DNA from: Evansella sp. LMS18
GTDB lineage: Bacteria; Bacillota; Bacilli; Bacillales; Salisediminibacteriaceae
Direction of reading: 5' to 3'
DNA length: 64,000 bases
Assembly: GCF_024362785.1 (NCBI RefSeq)
Contig: NZ_CP093301.1
Span: 4,836,001-4,900,000 of the forward strand
Shown here: positions 18,241-27,843 of the stretch, one piece after another
Layout: each line of letters begins with the position of its first letter
How positions within the stretch are numbered: the stretch's first letter is position 1
Program-made: the position numbers and the translations under genes
Notes under the pieces: generated by a model
What the model was told of the DNA's origin: nothing
Seen by the model: only the letters and a program-made list of their open reading frames with translations
Databases searched by the model: none

Positions 18241-18430
18241 AGGGGAAAAGATTCCGGTTAATTACTAATTTTTGTTTAAAAAGACTTAAATAGACGGAAC
18301 GATTCCGCTTATTAACTCAAAAAAATCAAAAATGAGAGAATTTGCTGTACATAACCGGTAATCTTCCGCTTATACCACCCCGAAACGAACTCTAATCTCC
18401 ATATAACCGGAAAAACTCCGTTTATTTTAC
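18241..18430. repeat. Degenerate intergenic repeat array (CCGG/TTCCG motif)
   Basis: At least four related units built on a small inverted repeat of the type ATAACCGGAAAAACTCCGTTTAT. Copies: GATTCCGGTTAATT near 18250; TAGACGGAAC-GATTCCGCTTATTA near 18291; ATAACCGGTAATCTTCCGCTTAT near 18351; ATAACCGGAAAAACTCCGTTTAT near 18403. Spacing is 50-62 nt. No coding content. Confidence 0.6.
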
Positions 18431-18576
18431 TTTTACGTTTATACCCCTAATAACGAAACCACTATGGTGAGCCTTACTTTTTTTAATAACATCATTTCTG
18501 CACTTTTAAAGGAAGCGACTTAAAACAGTCCCTTTTGCTCTTTTCACTCGCAGAATCACCTTTGTCACAAAAATAA

Positions 18577-18629
18577 AAAAGGCTGTATCCCCTTTCTGCC
18601 GCATAATAGCGGGTGAGATACAGCCTTTT
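18577..18629 (-). terminator. Long terminator hairpin of EamA transporter gene
   Basis: Perfect 13-bp stem AAAAGGCTGTATC / GATACAGCCTTTT enclosing a second small stem (CCGC / GCGG). On the minus strand it ends in a T tract. It lies 37 nt past the stop of the transporter gene. Confidence 0.88.
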
Positions 18630-18665
18630 GAAATTGAAATGCAGTAAAAACCAGCAGGGAGCAAG

Positions 18666-19613
18666 TTATTTTGCCGCCGCCATTGGCACACTGGCCTTTC
18701 GCTTCGGTTTTTTCGCCCGCGTGCCGATCGTCACTCCGGCAAAAACGAGGATGGCCCCGGCAATATGAATCGGCAGCAGTGGTTCGCCCAGTAGAATGAC
18801 TGCCAGAATGACAGCGGACACTGGCATAAGGTTAATGAACAGGGAAGCTTTTCCTGCACCAATCGCACGGATACCCTGGTAATACATGATAAAGCTTATT
18901 ACCGATACAATGATACTCATATGCAGGATAGATCCCCAGGTGAGCAGAGTCGCGTTAGCTGCCTGGTCCCATGTCATTTCCATCAGGGCCAGCGGCATAA
19001 GCATAACCGTCCCAAAAACAACTGCGTATGTCGTGCAGACGAGGGGACTGAATTTCTGCATTGCCACCTTGCCGAGGACACTGTAAAGCGCCCAGCAAAT
19101 GACCGCTGTCAGCAGCACCAGGTCGATAGGTTCAAATCCGGCCCTTATTAAAGAGAGGAAGTTGCCTTCTGTAATGATAACCGCCGCTCCTGCAAGTGCG
19201 AGTACCAGACCGGTAATATTTCTTCCGGTAATTTTTTCTTTTAGGAACAATGCTGATACTAAGATAATAAGTACTGGATTGGACGCTATGAATAAAGAGC
19301 TTTTTACAATGGGAGCTTCTTTCGTTGCGATAAAAAAGCAAATATTATATAAAGCAATCCCTGTAAAACCCAGTGCCGCAAAAAGCAGCCAGTCCTTTCC
19401 CTGAGGACGTGGCCTGTTTTTTTCCATCGTCCACATCAGCGGCAGCAGGATAATAGCCGCAAAAAAGAATCTTAAAAATGCTACCGTTATCGGCTCAAAG
19501 TCCCTTGTAGCATAGTTTCCCGCGATAAAAGCACTCCCCCAGCTGCTCGTCGCGAGGGCAAGCATCACATAGATCACCCATGGTTTTTTCAGCATCTCAT
19601 TCACCCGCTTCAT
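18666..19613 (-). CDS. EamA/DMT-family transporter
   Basis: 315-aa drug/metabolite-type transporter with ten membrane segments formed by two EamA repeats (about 13-145 and 155-300). The first repeat begins SSWGSAFIAGNYATRDFEP and ends near NPVLIILVSALFLKEKIT; the second shows the same pattern with AVILAVILLGEPLLPIHIAGAILVFAGV. The C-terminal tail is basic (GTRAKKPKRK). The ATG at 19613 follows GGAG at 9 nt. Single gene with its own terminator. Substrate unknown. Confidence 0.88.
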   Translation of the reverse strand: MKRVNEMLKKPWVIYVMLALATSSWGSAFIAGNYATRDFEPITVAFLRFFFAAIILLPLMWTMEKNRPRPQGKDWLLFAALGFTGIALYNICFFIATKEAPIVKSSLFIASNPVLIILVSALFLKEKITGRNITGLVLALAGAAVIITEGNFLSLIRAGFEPIDLVLLTAVICWALYSVLGKVAMQKFSPLVCTTYAVVFGTVMLMPLALMEMTWDQAANATLLTWGSILHMSIIVSVISFIMYYQGIRAIGAGKASLFINLMPVSAVILAVILLGEPLLPIHIAGAILVFAGVTIGTRAKKPKRKASVPMAAAK

Positions 19614-19690
19614 ATCTATTAACTCCGTACTTTCTAAATTTTTCGTTATTCGAAATAATAACCTATTTTATATGTAATTGCCAGAGTTTT

Positions 19691-19722
19691 TTTACAAAAA
19701 AAAAAGCATCTCGCAGATGCTT
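19691..19722 (-). terminator. Intrinsic terminator of the SleL-like gene
   Basis: Perfect stem AAGCATCT / AGATGCTT with a 3-nt loop, followed on the minus strand by a run of more than ten T. Confidence 0.92.
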
Positions 19723-19733
19723 CAGGAGAAAAA

Positions 19734-21020
19734 TTAAAACTTTCTTATATTGAACTGGTCACGCAGGAGCAGCCAGTTTTGCGGGAAAGGCAAGCCCAGC
19801 TTCCAGTAGCTGATCCCTCTGAGCCCAAGCTCTTTCATTAAATTAAATTTTGCCTGAATGCTTCGTGCGTCTTCAAACCAGACGACGTGCTCCGCTCCTT
19901 CATCATCTGTGTATTCAAAAAAAGGAGCCTGGGCTTCCTGGTCGTACTGAATGGGTACATTTCTTTCATAAGCCAGGGCAACCGCTCTGTTCGGACTTAA
20001 TGCTTTCGCATACTCCCCGCCTGGCTCATACGGAAGTGTCCAGTCGTACCCGTACAAGTTCTGACCCATCATGATCTTATTTGCCGGCATTTCTGTTAAA
20101 GCATACTCAATAACTTCCCTTACAGGCCCGATCGGTGAAACAGCCATCGGAGGACCTCCGCTGTAACCCCATTCGTATGTCATTAACACGACGAAATCGA
20201 CTATTTCGCCATGAGCCTTGAAGTCATGGGCCTCATACCACTGACCAGGCTGATCTGCGCTCGTTTTCGGGGCAAGTGCTGTTGAAATCAACAGCCCCTG
20301 TTCCTTCAGGCGGGCGGCAGCTTTTCTAAGGAACTGGTTATACGGCTCTCTGTCCTCTGTACGGAGAAACTCAAAATCAAAATGAATATCCCTGAATCCC
20401 ACATTTTGCGCTGTTGACACGATTTCATCAAGCATCCGGTTTTGCACAGCTTCGTCATTTAATATGGCGGCACCTACTTCTTCACTGAACGCCCCCTCTT
20501 CCAGATTTGTAATAACCATCATGAGTCCGGCATTGTTTTCTCTGGCAATTGCGGCAAAATTGTTCAGTGGCGGTGCTGTAAGCGACCCATCCCTGTTCGC
20601 TTCATAGCTGAATGGTGCAAGATACGTTAAAAAAGGTGCCCTGGACCTTGCTGAAGCAATCAAATTTTCTGAAACTGTTTCTCCCATTGGCTCCACATAA
20701 GCATTCGATTCAGCATTAGCCTTTGCCCTTGGCGGAATATAGAGGCGGGTACCTGGCTGAAGCCGGCCTTCAAGGGTAATCTGGTTAATCTGGGCAAGCT
20801 CCTGTGCAGGAACCCCGAATCTCTGGCCTATTGAAAATAACGTGTCTCCCTGGCGCACCCAGTAAAACTGCCCGTCAATAGGGATAACAATACTCTGCCC
20901 GACGACTATTCTGCTCGGATCAGGCAGCTCGTTCGCTCTCGCAATTTCGTCTGCAGAAACGGAATATGCCTGTGCTATACCAAACAAGGTCTGTCCCTGC
21001 CCAACTACGTGTATTTGCAT
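19734..21020 (-). CDS. sleL: Spore cortex-lytic N-acetylglucosaminidase (LysM-LysM-GH18, SleL/YaaH type)
   Basis: 428-aa enzyme. Two LysM peptidoglycan-binding repeats at residues 1-45 (HVVGQGQTLFGIAQAYSVS) and 50-95 (YWVRQGDTLFSIGQRFGVP), then a glycoside hydrolase 18 barrel (about 125-425). The GH18 catalytic motif is DIHFDFEF near 200, with the proton-donor Glu. Length and order match SleL/YaaH, which cleaves spore cortex fragments during germination. There is no signal peptide, as in SleL. The ATG at 21020, after GGAGAGGGGTGAGC, is preferred to one eight codons upstream. The call supports a spore-forming host. Confidence 0.88.
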   Translation of the reverse strand: MQIHVVGQGQTLFGIAQAYSVSADEIARANELPDPSRIVVGQSIVIPIDGQFYWVRQGDTLFSIGQRFGVPAQELAQINQITLEGRLQPGTRLYIPPRAKANAESNAYVEPMGETVSENLIASARSRAPFLTYLAPFSYEANRDGSLTAPPLNNFAAIARENNAGLMMVITNLEEGAFSEEVGAAILNDEAVQNRMLDEIVSTAQNVGFRDIHFDFEFLRTEDREPYNQFLRKAAARLKEQGLLISTALAPKTSADQPGQWYEAHDFKAHGEIVDFVVLMTYEWGYSGGPPMAVSPIGPVREVIEYALTEMPANKIMMGQNLYGYDWTLPYEPGGEYAKALSPNRAVALAYERNVPIQYDQEAQAPFFEYTDDEGAEHVVWFEDARSIQAKFNLMKELGLRGISYWKLGLPFPQNWLLLRDQFNIRKF

Positions 21021-21135
21021 CTGCTCACCCCTCTCCTTCTTCATCGTTTTATCATACGCTTCGGAGAGGGGATGCTAGAACCAGATATTCAATTTAAAAT
21101 AAGTATGCTTTTCGGGATTATAAACAGAGATTCTC

Positions 21136-21250
21136 TTCGCAAGTAAGACCCCTGTTTTCGCAGGTGGAACTTCCCTTTTCGCAGGTTGATTTTCTCTTCG
21201 CAAGTAAGGCCCCTGATTTCTTAATAAGAACCTCCCGATTTCGTAAATAC
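21136..21250. repeat. Intergenic array with TTCGCA core at about 21-nt spacing
   Basis: TTCG cores at 21136, 21157, 21178, 21197 and 21239, with a degenerate unit near 21217. Typical units read TTCGCAAGTAAGACCCCTG and TTCGCAGGTGGAAC. It lies between the divergent SleL-like and VTT genes. It shares period and TCG core with the arrays at 28172 and 31822. Confidence 0.65.
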
Positions 21251-21360
21251 AACCTTTATTATTGAGCTGCCCCGCTCGTTAAAAGGGCTGCAGCACTTTC
21301 CCGCCTGCCAAATCTCCTGTATAATATTTTCCGTGGATAATAATTAAGGGAGATAGTATT

Positions 21361-22035
21361 ATGCTCAGAAAATCTGCTGTACTGATCAGCGCACTGGCAA
21401 TCATCACATTGTTATTTTTTTACCATGAACCATTGCTGCAATGGGTTCAGAATAATGAACGGGAGCATGTGGCTTTAACAACAGTTATAGCGACGTTAAT
21501 GTCTCTCTTTCCGGTTATACCTTATCCTCTTGTAGGCGGGGTTATCGGCGCAGCATATGGTCCTTTACTGGGAGCCGCCGTCATCTGGATGGGCTCCACC
21601 TTTGCCTCAATGATTTTCTTCTCCATGGTCCGATACGGGGGCTTTGATGCCATGGGCAAAAAAATCCTTTTGAAATATAGTGTTACGAAAAAAGTTACGT
21701 TGCTGTTTGAACGTAATGCATTTATGTCCATTACTGTTTTACGCATGATACCTGTCATCCCATCAATTTTAATAAACGCATACGCTGCGCTTAGCAGAGT
21801 TTCTTTTGTCTCATACTCCATTGCTTCAGGACTCGGAAAACTTCCTTCTATGGCTCTGTTTGCCATCGCGGGGCATACAATCGTCACCAACCCGTCGGAG
21901 CTTTTGTATATGGTTATTATTTATGGAGTATTCCTTGCTGTCGTATACAGCGGCTACCGCTTCTGGACAAAAAAGCTTGATGCTGGATCAGAATCACATA
22001 CCGAAAAAGAAGTAAAGCATCCTTCCCGCGTTTAG
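21361..22035 (+). CDS. TVP38/TMEM64 family membrane protein (VTT domain)
   Basis: 224-aa integral membrane protein with the VTT fold: [20 protein letters not shown] in the first half and [20 protein letters not shown] after it. About six membrane segments and a charged C-terminal tail. It follows AAGGGAGA. It is a distant second copy of the family seen at 9393. Lipid transport or scrambling is possible from family knowledge. The terminator stem begins inside the last codons. Confidence 0.87.
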   Translation: MLRKSAVLISALAIITLLFFYHEPLLQWVQNNEREHVALTTVIATLMSLFPVIPYPLVGGVIGAAYGPLLGAAVIWMGSTFASMIFFSMVRYGGFDAMGKKILLKYSVTKKVTLLFERNAFMSITVLRMIPVIPSILINAYAALSRVSFVSYSIASGLGKLPSMALFAIAGHTIVTNPSELLYMVIIYGVFLAVVYSGYRFWTKKLDAGSESHTEKEVKHPSRV

Positions 22036-22060
22036 GAGGATGCTTTCTCTGATTTTTTTG
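22014..22060 (+). terminator. Intrinsic terminator overlapping the VTT gene end
   Basis: Stem AAAGCATCC / GGATGCTTT spans the stop codon, with a 15-nt loop and downstream T-rich sequence ending in a seven-T run. Confidence 0.8.
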
Positions 22061-22085
22061 ATTTACAGCAACAGAAACAGACCTG

Positions 22086-22601
22086 TTAAAAAATCCTGAT
22101 AAATTTCACCCGCCTCACTGTCCGGTATATACACACACCAATTAGCGCACCGAGAGTATTCAGAATGACATCATCTATATTCGACACCCTGTAAGTGAAG
22201 ACAAACTGCGCTATTTCAATGGATACAGACAGGAGCATAGCCGTAAAAACAACAGCGAAAATACTTACCTCTTTTCTTCCCCTGCGTAATTGTTTTATAA
22301 ACAGCGGGAAGAGAAAGCCAAATGGCATAAACAAAATAACGTTGCCTGCAAGTATCCGGACAGGGGAAGCTAAATCAGGGCTGAAAACAGCAATCCTGTA
22401 TATGCTGAGGAACGGGGTAAGATTGTAATTCCTTCCTCCAGGCCCAACCGGACCAAGTGAAGCACCATAGTTCCAGGCGAACAAAGTGACGTAAAAAAGC
22501 ATGACCATATATATAACAAACAACCAGGACCAAAGTGGAAAAGCTGACGTCCTTTTTTTATTTACAGTTGAGACATCCCGTTCAGGCAGAATAAAAAACA
22601 C
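22086..22601 (-). CDS. VanZ-like family membrane protein
   Basis: 171-aa membrane protein with four to five hydrophobic segments. VanZ-type signature: NLTPFLSIY, then GNVILFMPFGFLFPL and SIEIAQFVFTYRVSNIDDVILNTLG. Family members include the teicoplanin-resistance protein VanZ, but most chromosomal copies have no known role. The start at 22601 would be GTG with a poorly spaced AAGAGG; no better start is seen, so the true start is uncertain. Confidence 0.85.
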   Translation of the reverse strand: MFFILPERDVSTVNKKRTSAFPLWSWLFVIYMVMLFYVTLFAWNYGASLGPVGPGGRNYNLTPFLSIYRIAVFSPDLASPVRILAGNVILFMPFGFLFPLFIKQLRRGRKEVSIFAVVFTAMLLSVSIEIAQFVFTYRVSNIDDVILNTLGALIGVCIYRTVRRVKFIRIF

Positions 22602-22815
22602 CTCTTACTTTCCGGCTTAAATGCAGTTGTGTGGCTTTTTTCGACCATATCAGTTCCTCAGCCGAACCAGTCAATTTCAGTAAAAAAACAATTCAAAAAT
22701 ATATTCTGTATATACCCTGCAATGGCGATTTTTTGACATTATCACAATAATATCCTATGTCCCTTCTGGAATACAATAGAAGTATGCGATTTTTTACCTT
22801 CTTTTAAAATCAATT

Positions 22816-22852
22816 AAAAAAGGCATTTATTCAGGATAAAATAAATGCCTTT
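22816..22852 (-). terminator. Intrinsic terminator of sspN
   Basis: Perfect 13-bp stem AAAGGCATTTATT / AATAAATGCCTTT with an 8-nt loop; T-rich tail on the minus strand. Confidence 0.9.
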
Positions 22853-22879
22853 AAATGAACTGTTTCGTGAAAAACAGTT

Positions 22880-23023
22880 TTATTTCCCCTTTGGAGGAAT
22901 ATAGTCGGGATGTTCGTCTCCCTTTGTGTTCATCTTTTTTCCTTTGTTAGAGTCGCTTGCTCTGGGCTGAGTCCCTAGCTTATTTGGCCTGAACTGCTGG
23001 AAATGTTTAAATGACCCGGCCAT
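22880..23023 (-). CDS. sspN: Small acid-soluble spore protein N-like
   Basis: 47-aa protein rich in Lys, Gln and Pro. The pattern NKLGTQP...NKGKKM...HPDYIPPKGK follows B. subtilis SspN (LGTKP...NKGKKMH...TKGE). Such minor spore proteins are made in the forespore. The start ATG follows AAGGAGGCG at good distance, and a strong terminator follows the stop. In B. subtilis sspN also lies near yneP/yneQ and aconitase. Identification is by motif and synteny from memory. Confidence 0.75.
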   Translation of the reverse strand: MAGSFKHFQQFRPNKLGTQPRASDSNKGKKMNTKGDEHPDYIPPKGK

Positions 23024-23176
23024 AAAAAAACCGCCTCCTTCTGTAACCGTATATAACTAATATTTCCGGAGGGCTCCTTGTTATGTCTGTATAAAATTGG
23101 CGTTTGGATGGCAGAATTTACCCCGCCAGATACGCTAATCTTCCAGATGTGCTATTATCCTTACTTTTTTGAAAAA

Positions 23177-23311
23177 TCAGGACAAAAGCCGGTCCATATG
23201 TTTCTGGTCAAGCCTTTGCTCGATTCGTTCCAGTTCTTCCTGGTTTCTAAGCAATTCCTGCTTATTTTCCTGTATTAAATCATTAAATCTAACTTTTCTC
23301 TTTTTATTCAT
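23177..23311 (-). CDS. FbpB-like small basic protein
   Basis: 44-aa protein MNKKRKVRFNDLIQENKQEL... with a basic start and helical, Glu/Gln-rich body, as in the Fur-regulated basic protein B family (FbpB), which acts with the FsrA RNA in iron sparing. The start has GAGGTGA six nt upstream. A weak Fur-box-like stretch (TGATAATAAATATG) lies just upstream on the same strand. Family call is by sequence resemblance of a short protein. Confidence 0.6.
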   Translation of the reverse strand: MNKKRKVRFNDLIQENKQELLRNQEELERIEQRLDQKHMDRLLS

Positions 23312-23509
23312 TTTTATCACCTCAACATATTTATTATCAGTATAGACAAAGGACCTGTCAGTTCATACATCTTTGCAGGAGTTTAGCCTGTTTCTCCGGC
23401 TTTTTTATACGATAGGAAAGTATAAATTTTTTTTCCACAGATGAGAATTCGACGCAGCAAAAATTTTCAGGACCCTAGTATAGGCCCAACTACGCCTCTG
23501 TCTTCGCCT

Positions 23510-24235
23510 TTAAGGTTCGCCAATCGACGAGCTTTCTTTATCACTGATGTATACTTTTCCGGTTTCATCTACTGTAAGGAGAAATATTTCAGCGGCTCTG
23601 CGGAATCCATGATCAGCCAGTGTTTTCCGCAGCCAGGCTCTGTCGGCAAACTTGCTTAAGTTCGCATCAATAATGTGGCCATCCTGAATAATGACTGACG
23701 GATAGCCCTTAGATTCAGGCTCCTGTCCCATATCAGCAGGAGTAAGACTGTCATATTTTGACTTTTTAAGTACAGAAATCTGGCCGTTAGACTCCAGCAC
23801 AGCGTAGTCTACCTGGTTCAGGTCTATGGCGTTATTTGACCTCAGGTCCATCATAAGCGATTCTACAGTTATCTTTGCTTTTCTTAACTGCTCATGTAAT
23901 ATCTTCCCGTTTTTTATCAAAATAATCGGCTCATCTTCAATTATTCTCCTGAATCTTGGGGTTTTCAATGCTATGTACGAGAGAGACAGATGAAAAAAGG
24001 CAATAACACCAGCGGACGAGAATGGTCCGGACAGGCGGATTTCTCCATCCGACAGTGTTTCCCCTAGAACATCACCAATAATTACTGCAAATAAAAAATC
24101 TATCGGGTTCAAACTCATAATGGAACGCTGCCCCAGAATTTTCAGCAATACAAATATGTATACATACACAAAAACAGCTCTGATAATAAAGCCGGATACA
24201 GGCAATTCGGGAGAGCCTGCCCAGAATTGTGGCAT
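23510..24235 (-). CDS. DUF421 family membrane protein (YetF/YrbG type)
   Basis: 241-aa protein with three N-terminal membrane segments (to about residue 90) and a soluble C-terminal domain of two small alpha/beta units. Signature KILGQRSIMSLNPIDFLFAVIIGDV in the membrane part, then EPIILIKNGKILHEQLRKAKIT and DLRSNNAIDLNQVDYAVLE. Family found in most Bacillaceae, often in sporulating species; activity unknown. It sits 28 nt after a small 49-aa gene and probably shares its transcript. Confidence 0.9.
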   Translation of the reverse strand: MPQFWAGSPELPVSGFIIRAVFVYVYIFVLLKILGQRSIMSLNPIDFLFAVIIGDVLGETLSDGEIRLSGPFSSAGVIAFFHLSLSYIALKTPRFRRIIEDEPIILIKNGKILHEQLRKAKITVESLMMDLRSNNAIDLNQVDYAVLESNGQISVLKKSKYDSLTPADMGQEPESKGYPSVIIQDGHIIDANLSKFADRAWLRKTLADHGFRRAAEIFLLTVDETGKVYISDKESSSIGEP

Positions 24236-24263
24236 TATGATTCACCTTCATTTCTTTTCATGT

Positions 24264-24413
24264 TCATTTATTGTTTCTCATTTTAGCCAGTTCAACATCG
24301 GCATACGTCGAATTATCTTCTCCCTGATCGTTCTCCGATTGGTTTAACATCTCTTTTTTGTTTCTATTAGCCGAACCGTTGATTGATTTTCCTGCAATTT
24401 TGTTTTTCTTCAA
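24264..24413 (-). CDS. Small hypothetical protein, 49 aa
   Basis: Short, hydrophilic, Asn/Lys-rich protein (MKKNKIAGKSINGSANRNKK...). The start is TTG at 24411-24413 with GGAGGG seven nt upstream; a longer ATG start at 24458 lacks such a signal. It precedes the DUF421 gene by 28 nt. Size and composition resemble small spore-associated proteins, but I do not recognise it. Confidence 0.55.
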   Translation of the reverse strand: MKKNKIAGKSINGSANRNKKEMLNQSENDQGEDNSTYADVELAKMRNNK

Positions 24414-24554
24414 TTCTTTTCCCTCCTGTATTTTTGAGGATTTTATGGAATTAAACATCCTGCTTAGTATAGGCAGGATGAGGTTTAATATGTAAATTTC
24501 CGCTGGAGGGATAATGAAAGCCCCCTAAACCATGTGACAGACCGACCGTAAAAT

Positions 24555-24584
24555 AAAAAAACCGCCCGGAGGGGCGGTTTTTTT
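24555..24584 (-). terminator. Intrinsic terminator of aconitase gene
   Basis: Stem AAAAACCGCCC / GGGCGGTTTTT with a 4-nt loop, T tract on both strands. Confidence 0.93.
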
Positions 24585-24595
24585 CATTCAATTAA

Positions 24596-27331
24596 TTAAT
24601 TTTTAACTTTTTCGTCGTTAAGTGCGTTACGGAGAACCATTTGAAGGATTCCTCCATGACGATAGTAGTCAATTTCAACTTCACTGTCGAAACGAGCAAG
24701 CACTTCGAATGTTGTTTCTTTACCTGTTTCCTGGTCTTTCGCAGTTACAGTGACATACTCACGAGGCTGGATGTCATCTGAAAGCTGTACCTGGAATTCT
24801 TCTTTTCCAGTTAAACCAAGCTTTTCAGCATTCTCCCCATCTTTAAACTGAAGCGGTAGAACACCCATAAGAACAAGGTTACTGCGGTGGATACGCTCGA
24901 AGCTCTCTGCGATAACTGTCTTAATGCCAAGGAGGTTTGTTCCTTTAGCAGCCCAGTCACGTGAGCTTCCCATACCATAGTCATAGCCTGCAATAACTAC
25001 AAGGCCAGTACCTTCTTCTTTATACTTCATAGCCGCATCATAGATGGACATTACTTCACCAGTTGGCCAGTAAGTTGTATACCCGCCTTCAGTTCCTGGT
25101 GCAAGCTGGTTTTTAATACGGATGTTTGCGAATGTACCGCGCATCATTACCTCATGGTTACCACGGCGGGAACCGTAAGAGTTAAATTCAGCCGGAGATA
25201 AACCTTTTTCCATCAGATATTTACCTGCAGGGCTGTTTTTCGCGATAGAACCTGCTGGTGAAATATGGTCTGTAGTAACAGAATCGCCAAGCTTCGCAAC
25301 TGCACGAAGGCCTTGAAGCGGCTTAACCTCTTCAGGATAAGGCGATAGGTTCTCAAAGAACGGCGGGTTCTGAATATAAGTCGACTCTTCATCCCACTGG
25401 TAGAGATCGTCGTCTGTTGTTTTCAGGTTGTTCCAGCGCTCATTGCTTTCAAACACCTGCTCATACTCACGCTTAAACAGTTCAGGATCAACCGCACTGC
25501 TCATTACTTCCTGAATTTCCGCATGGCTTGGCCAGATATCTTTGAAGAACACATCGTTGCCATCTTTATCTTTACCTAATGGCTCGGAAGCAAAATCGAT
25601 ATCAACCGTTCCTGCAAGTGCGTATGCTACCACTAATGGAGGAGAAGCAAGATAGTTACCTTTCACTAATGGGTGGATACGCCCTTCAAAGTTACGGTTA
25701 CCACTTAAAACAGAAGTAACAGTCAGATCATTGTCTGCGATGCCTTTTTCAATCTCCTCAGGAAGCGGGCCGCTGTTTCCGATACATGTTGTACAGCCGT
25801 AACCTACAAGGTTGAAACCAAGCTGGTCAAGGTAAGACATAAGACCTGCGTTTTCCAGGTAGCCGGTTACCACTTTAGAACCTGGTGCCAAGCTTGTTTT
25901 TACAAACTCAGGTACTTCAAGTCCTTTTTCTACAGCATTTTTCGCAAGGAGGCCTGCTCCAAGCATAACGTGCGGGTTAGATGTATTCGTACAGCTTGTG
26001 ATAGCCGCGATTACAACGGAACCAGTTTTCAGAGTGGATTCTTTTCCATCCGGATGCTTCACAACAGCTGTTTTTTCCACTTCTTCCGGTGCAAGCCCGA
26101 AGCCATGCGGTCCAACTGGAGCTGTAAGTGCTTTGTTCCAGGACTTTTTCATCGCGGAAAGAGGAATTAAATCCTGTGGACGTTTTGGTCCGGAAAGGTT
26201 CGGTTCGATAGTGGATAAATCTATCTCTACTACATCGGAGAATCTAGGATCCTCTGAACCTGGTGTATAGAATAATCCGTTAGCTTTACAGTACTGTTCT
26301 ACAAGTGTTACGAGCTCTTCGCTTCTTCCTGTAAAACGGAGGTAGTTTAATGTCTCATCGTCTACCGGGAAGAAACCGCAAGTAGCACCGTATTCCGGAG
26401 CCATGTTGGAAATCGTCGCACGGTCTGCGAGAGTCATATCTGCTAAACCATTACCGAAGAATTCTACGAATTTCCCAACTACTTTTTTCTCACGGAGAAC
26501 CTGTGTAACTTTCAAAGCCAGGTCAGTCGCCGTTGCGCCCTCAGGCAGCTGGCCGGTAAGCTTACAGCCCATTACTTCAGGCACAGGGAAGTATGAAGGC
26601 TGTTTAAGCATTCCTGCTTCCGCTTCAATTCCACCTACACCCCATCCTAGGACACCAAGGCCGTTGATCATCGTTGTATGGGAGTCAGTACCAACAAGAG
26701 AGTCAGGGAAGGCAACAACCTCACCATTTTCATCCTCTTCAGACTGAACAACGTTTGCGAGATACTCCAGGTTCACCTGGTGAACGATACCCGTAGCCGG
26801 AGGTACAGCACGGTAGTTATCGAAAGATTTCTGAGCCCAGCTCAAAAACTTGTATCGTTCTTCGTTACGCTTGAACTCAAGCTCCATGTTGCGCATAAGT
26901 GAATCAGCACGGCCGAATTCATCAACCTGTACAGAGTGGTCAACTACAAGATCGACCGGGATTGCCGGATTAATCTCATTTGCGTCTCCACCAAGGTCAG
27001 CCATCGCCTTTCTTAAGGAAGCAAGGTCCACGACAGCAGGAACACCAGTGAAATCCTGCAGGATAACACGGGAAGGCTTGAATGGAACATCGATAGTTTT
27101 CACATCGTCTGTTCCCCATTTTGCAAGGTTTTCAATATGTTCTTCTTTAATAACTTTACCGTCATATTGACGCAGCAGTGATTCTAAAAGGACTTTAACA
27201 GAGTATGGAAGGTCGGAAACGTTTGCAATTCCAGCCTCTTCAATCGCTTTTAAATCATAATAATTGTACGTTTTGCCATTTGCGAGAAACGTACGTCTTG
27301 AATCATATAAAGACTTTTTTTCATTTGACAT
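24596..27331 (-). CDS. acnA: Aconitate hydratase
   Basis: 911-aa aconitase A/IRP-type enzyme that interconverts citrate and isocitrate in the TCA cycle. Iron-sulfur ligands are visible in SCTNTSNP near 435 and [12 protein letters not shown] near 505. The C-terminal swivel domain has [15 protein letters not shown] and [12 protein letters not shown]. Length is normal for the family. The ATG follows GGAGGGAATAC. In B. subtilis this gene (citB) adjoins small spore protein genes, and an sspP-like gene lies upstream here too. Confidence 0.98.
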   Translation of the reverse strand: MSNEKKSLYDSRRTFLANGKTYNYYDLKAIEEAGIANVSDLPYSVKVLLESLLRQYDGKVIKEEHIENLAKWGTDDVKTIDVPFKPSRVILQDFTGVPAVVDLASLRKAMADLGGDANEINPAIPVDLVVDHSVQVDEFGRADSLMRNMELEFKRNEERYKFLSWAQKSFDNYRAVPPATGIVHQVNLEYLANVVQSEEDENGEVVAFPDSLVGTDSHTTMINGLGVLGWGVGGIEAEAGMLKQPSYFPVPEVMGCKLTGQLPEGATATDLALKVTQVLREKKVVGKFVEFFGNGLADMTLADRATISNMAPEYGATCGFFPVDDETLNYLRFTGRSEELVTLVEQYCKANGLFYTPGSEDPRFSDVVEIDLSTIEPNLSGPKRPQDLIPLSAMKKSWNKALTAPVGPHGFGLAPEEVEKTAVVKHPDGKESTLKTGSVVIAAITSCTNTSNPHVMLGAGLLAKNAVEKGLEVPEFVKTSLAPGSKVVTGYLENAGLMSYLDQLGFNLVGYGCTTCIGNSGPLPEEIEKGIADNDLTVTSVLSGNRNFEGRIHPLVKGNYLASPPLVVAYALAGTVDIDFASEPLGKDKDGNDVFFKDIWPSHAEIQEVMSSAVDPELFKREYEQVFESNERWNNLKTTDDDLYQWDEESTYIQNPPFFENLSPYPEEVKPLQGLRAVAKLGDSVTTDHISPAGSIAKNSPAGKYLMEKGLSPAEFNSYGSRRGNHEVMMRGTFANIRIKNQLAPGTEGGYTTYWPTGEVMSIYDAAMKYKEEGTGLVVIAGYDYGMGSSRDWAAKGTNLLGIKTVIAESFERIHRSNLVLMGVLPLQFKDGENAEKLGLTGKEEFQVQLSDDIQPREYVTVTAKDQETGKETTFEVLARFDSEVEIDYYRHGGILQMVLRNALNDEKVKN

Positions 27332-27455
27332 ATGTATTCCCTCCTTCAGGTACTATCATATAACACAAATTCGAAATTGTCTAAAACCTTATTTCGGAAA
27401 TTTGTCACAGCTTTCATTTTACTACAATAACACATTTTTTTGGAGCCCATAAAGT

Positions 27456-27485
27456 AAAAACCCCTGTTCAAAAACAGAGGTTTTT
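27456..27485. terminator. Bidirectional intrinsic terminator
   Basis: Stem AAAAACCCCTGTT / AACAGAGGTTTTT (one mismatch) with a 4-nt loop. It terminates the small gene at 27565 on the minus strand. Confidence 0.85.
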
Positions 27486-27564
27486 CTGAAAAGTGCAGGT
27501 TGCAAGGTGCTTCCCGCTTTGTCAGGAGACAAAAAAAGGCGTCATCAGCTTGAATTTTTCTCGT

Positions 27565-27822
27565 TTATAAGTCGTGCATCTGCTGTTTGTATCGATGCAT
27601 ATCTTTTGTGAATACTTCAAGCTGCTTTTTCTGATGCTCTGTCGCTGTTGCATGCGCTTTCTGAATCGCCTGGAAAGCTTCATCCAGTTCCTGTTCCACG
27701 AGTTTCTGCTGATGGCCATAATCCGCATCCTCACTGTGAAGATTTTCGAGAGCCTCCTGAAACTGAACATATGCCTGCTGGGCTGACTGAAAAGCTTGTT
27801 GTTTATTTTTGTTATACGGCAC
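27565..27822 (-). CDS. Small coiled-coil protein, possibly DUF2524/YtzC-like
   Basis: 85-aa Gln-rich helical protein (QQAYVQFQEALENLHSEDADYG..., ending EHQKKQLEVFTKDMHRYKQQ). The heptad-like spacing suggests a coiled coil. The end recalls the YtzC (DUF2524) family, but the match is loose. The start is GTG at 27822 after AAGGGGGA at 8 nt. It stands between aconitase and sspP, with its own terminator. Confidence 0.7.
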   Translation of the reverse strand: MPYNKNKQQAFQSAQQAYVQFQEALENLHSEDADYGHQQKLVEQELDEAFQAIQKAHATATEHQKKQLEVFTKDMHRYKQQMHDL

Positions 27823-27843
27823 GTTTAATCCCCCTTAAAAATA

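Noticed and set aside
18577-18629. Structured ncRNA in the 53-nt hairpin
   Set aside because: Position just after a stop codon and the T tract on the minus strand make an intrinsic terminator the simpler reading.
23385-23407. AGCC / GGCT hairpin with T run as a plus-strand terminator
   Set aside because: The stem is only four pairs and no plus-strand gene precedes it.
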